Shown here: positions 4,862-6,208 of the stretch, in pieces
Numbering within the stretch: position 1 is the first letter of the stretch
Layout: every line of letters begins with the position of its first letter
Origin: Blastocatellia bacterium
GTDB taxonomy: Bacteria > Acidobacteriota > Blastocatellia > Pyrinomonadales > Pyrinomonadaceae
DNA length: 6,208 nt
NCBI GenBank assembly: GCA_013695195.1
Contig: JACDAY010000352.1
Span: forward strand, 1-6,208
Reading direction: 5' to 3'
Program-made: the position numbers and the translations under genes
The notes under the pieces: model-generated
What the model saw: the letters and a program-made list of their open reading frames with translations, nothing else
Databases searched by the model: none
Told to the model about the DNA's origin: nothing

Positions 4862-6208
4862 ATGTTCCAGTCAATCCATTTCGACTCAGTCGGCCGCAGA
4901 ACAACCAAGGCTTCTAACCCGGAAGTCGTGGAAAAGTTGCGGCAAATCGTTGGGCACGAAAATCTCTTAGTCGAATCTGATAAGGTCGAGCCTTACGGTG
5001 CCGATGCCGTGAAGGAGAAATTTCCGCCCGAGGCTGTCGTGTTTCCCGAAAGCACTGAGCAGATGGTTGCAATTCTCAAGCTTGCCAACGAGTATCTTTT
5101 TCCGGTAACCGCTCGCGGCGGCGGCGTCGGATATACGGGCGGCGCGGTTCCGGTTGAGGGCGGCATCGTTATCGGGACCGATCGGATGAAAAAGATCATT
5201 GAGATAAATGTTGACGACCTTTATGCTATCTGCCAGCCGGGGCTTACGACATACGAATTGCAGCAGGCGGTCGAAAAACACGGGCTGATTTTTCCGCCCG
5301 ACCCGGCGAGCTACAAGGACAGTTTTATCGGCGGCAACATCGCGGAAAACGCGGGCGGAATGCGGACTCCGAAATACGGCGTTACTAAACATTATGTGCT
5401 TGGGCTGGAGGTTGTAACAGCAACCGGCGAAGTCATTCGAACAGGAGGAAAAACAGTAAAGAACGTAGTCGGATTTGATCTTACGGGTCTGATGTGCGGC
5501 TCCGAGGGAATGCTCGGGATAATTACCGAAGCGACGCTGAAGCTCCTGCCGACGCCTGAAACGACCACGACCGTTCGGGCAAATTTTCATTCGATGGAAG
5601 CGGCTTGCCAGGTGCTTACAAAATTTACGCCAGAAGGCCTGCTTCCGATGGCGATGGAAGTCATTGATAAATTTTGCGTTGCGGCGGTCGAGGAAAACTT
5701 TGCTTTCGGTTTGTCGAAGGATGCGGCTGCGATCCTGCTTGTCGCCGTTGACGGGTCACGCGAGGAAGTCGAGAAAAACGCGAGTACAATCGTGCGAATA
5801 ATGGGCGAAAACGGCGGTTTCGATATTCTGCGATCCAAAAGCAAAGAAGAAGAGGACAAGCTTTGGGACGTTCGCCGCGCGATCTCTCCTTCCCTGATGA
5901 AATACGGCACTCTGAAAATCAACGAAGATGTCGTCGTTCCGCGTTCAAAGGTGCCGGAGCTTGTGGCGAAGATCGAGCAGATAGGCAAAAAAAACAATAC
6001 GTTCGTCGCGAATTTCGGCCACGCCGGCGACGGCAATATCCACGTGAATTTCGTTGTCGACCGCGACAATCCTGATGAGAGCGCCCGCGCCCGCCAATGC
6101 GTCGCCGAAACATTTGCTCTTTCCGTCGAACTAGGCGGCACAATCTCCGGCGAGCACGGCATCGGCTACGTAAAAGCTCCGTATCTGGAATACGCCATCG
6201 ACAGACCG
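4862..6208 (+). CDS. GlcD-like FAD-linked 2-hydroxyacid oxidase/dehydrogenase, 3' end cut by the window
   Basis: The frame from the ATG at 4862 stays open to the right edge, giving 449 residues of a flavoprotein with an N-terminal FAD_binding_4 domain (PF01565) and C-terminal FAD-oxidase_C domain (PF02913). The family includes glycolate oxidase GlcD, D-lactate dehydrogenase and D-2-hydroxyglutarate dehydrogenase, which oxidise 2-hydroxy acids to 2-oxo acids. The FAD pyrophosphate loop is ARGGGVGYTGGAVP (84-97). The second cofactor region runs through PPDPAS (145-150), GGNIAENAGG (157-166) and TPKYGV (169-174). The catalytic/metal region is FGHAGDGNIHVN (385-396) and SGEHGIG (429-435); His387, His394 and Glu430 match the metal-binding His/His/Glu of D-2-hydroxyglutarate dehydrogenase. 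The sequence stops shortly after GEHGIG, so roughly 20-50 C-terminal residues lie outside. An in-frame TAG at 4823-4825 and no other start codon make ATG 4862 the only upstream choice, although no Shine-Dalgarno precedes it and about 20 residues come before the usual family start. No GlcE or GlcF gene is visible. The substrate cannot be chosen from sequence; glycolate or D-lactate are the usual annotations. Confidence 0.93.
   Translation, partial: MFQSIHFDSVGRRTTKASNPEVVEKLRQIVGHENLLVESDKVEPYGADAVKEKFPPEAVVFPESTEQMVAILKLANEYLFPVTARGGGVGYTGGAVPVEGGIVIGTDRMKKIIEINVDDLYAICQPGLTTYELQQAVEKHGLIFPPDPASYKDSFIGGNIAENAGGMRTPKYGVTKHYVLGLEVVTATGEVIRTGGKTVKNVVGFDLTGLMCGSEGMLGIITEATLKLLPTPETTTTVRANFHSMEAACQVLTKFTPEGLLPMAMEVIDKFCVAAVEENFAFGLSKDAAAILLVAVDGSREEVEKNASTIVRIMGENGGFDILRSKSKEEEDKLWDVRRAISPSLMKYGTLKINEDVVVPRSKVPELVAKIEQIGKKNNTFVANFGHAGDGNIHVNFVVDRDNPDESARARQCVAETFALSVELGGTISGEHGIGYVKAPYLEYAIDRP

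Noticed and set aside
4967..5590. A 207-codon open frame on the minus strand opposite the FAD-binding domain of the oxidase
   Set aside because: It overlaps strongly conserved GlcD-type coding sequence on the plus strand and has no recognisable motif of its own.
5587..6162. A 191-codon open frame on the minus strand opposite the oxidase
   Set aside because: The plus strand here encodes the conserved C-terminal FAD-oxidase domain. The antisense product is Ser/Thr-rich with no recognisable domain.
1..6208. Search by eye for CRISPR repeats, transposon ends, tRNA or rRNA segments, riboswitches and toxin-antitoxin pairs
   Set aside because: No regularly spaced repeat, terminal inverted repeat with a transposase, cloverleaf or rRNA-like block was seen; coding sequence fills nearly all of the window.

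Overview
This window looks like an ordinary chromosomal segment of a free-living heterotrophic bacterium of roughly balanced base composition. It holds five protein genes packed with almost no spare DNA, and I see no tRNA, rRNA, insertion sequence, CRISPR array, phage gene or defence cluster. A secreted DUF1800 protein, a Uma2-type (DUF820) protein, a rhomboid protease and a GlcD-like oxidase together fit Acidobacteriota (Blastocatellia/Pyrinomonadales-like) best. That placement is inferred from gene content and protein flavour, and Planctomycetes or another soil phylum cannot be excluded.

Layout, left to right. (1) Bases 1-1970, plus strand: a DUF1800 protein whose true start very probably lies just left of the window, because only the tail of a signal peptide is visible. 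(2) A 36-base convergent gap with no convincing terminator. (3) Bases 2007-4760, minus strand: a compact three-gene unit, read right to left as a dicarboxylate/acidic amino acid:cation symporter, a Uma2-family PD-(D/E)XK protein and an intact rhomboid serine protease. The gaps are 37 and 20 bases, and each gene has its own good Shine-Dalgarno sequence. (4) Bases 4761-4861: a 101-base divergent intergenic region that must hold the controls for the transporter unit and for the next gene. (5) From 4862 to the right edge, plus strand: a GlcD-like FAD-dependent 2-hydroxyacid oxidase/dehydrogenase that runs out of the window a few tens of residues before its expected C-terminus.

How the genes may work together. 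The only functional pairing suggested by the layout is the divergent symporter and oxidase: one can import a carboxylate, and the other belongs to a family that oxidises 2-hydroxy carboxylates (glycolate, D-lactate, D-2-hydroxyglutarate). Uma2 and the rhomboid have no obvious role in that and may simply be co-transcribed passengers.

I found no clearly new system. The points most worth a second look are an Asp-to-Asn change in a sodium-site motif of the symporter, an oxidase start with no Shine-Dalgarno that may be leaderless, a DUF1800 gene without its usual DUF1501 neighbour directly downstream, and a slightly AT-richer Uma2 gene inserted between two membrane-protein genes.
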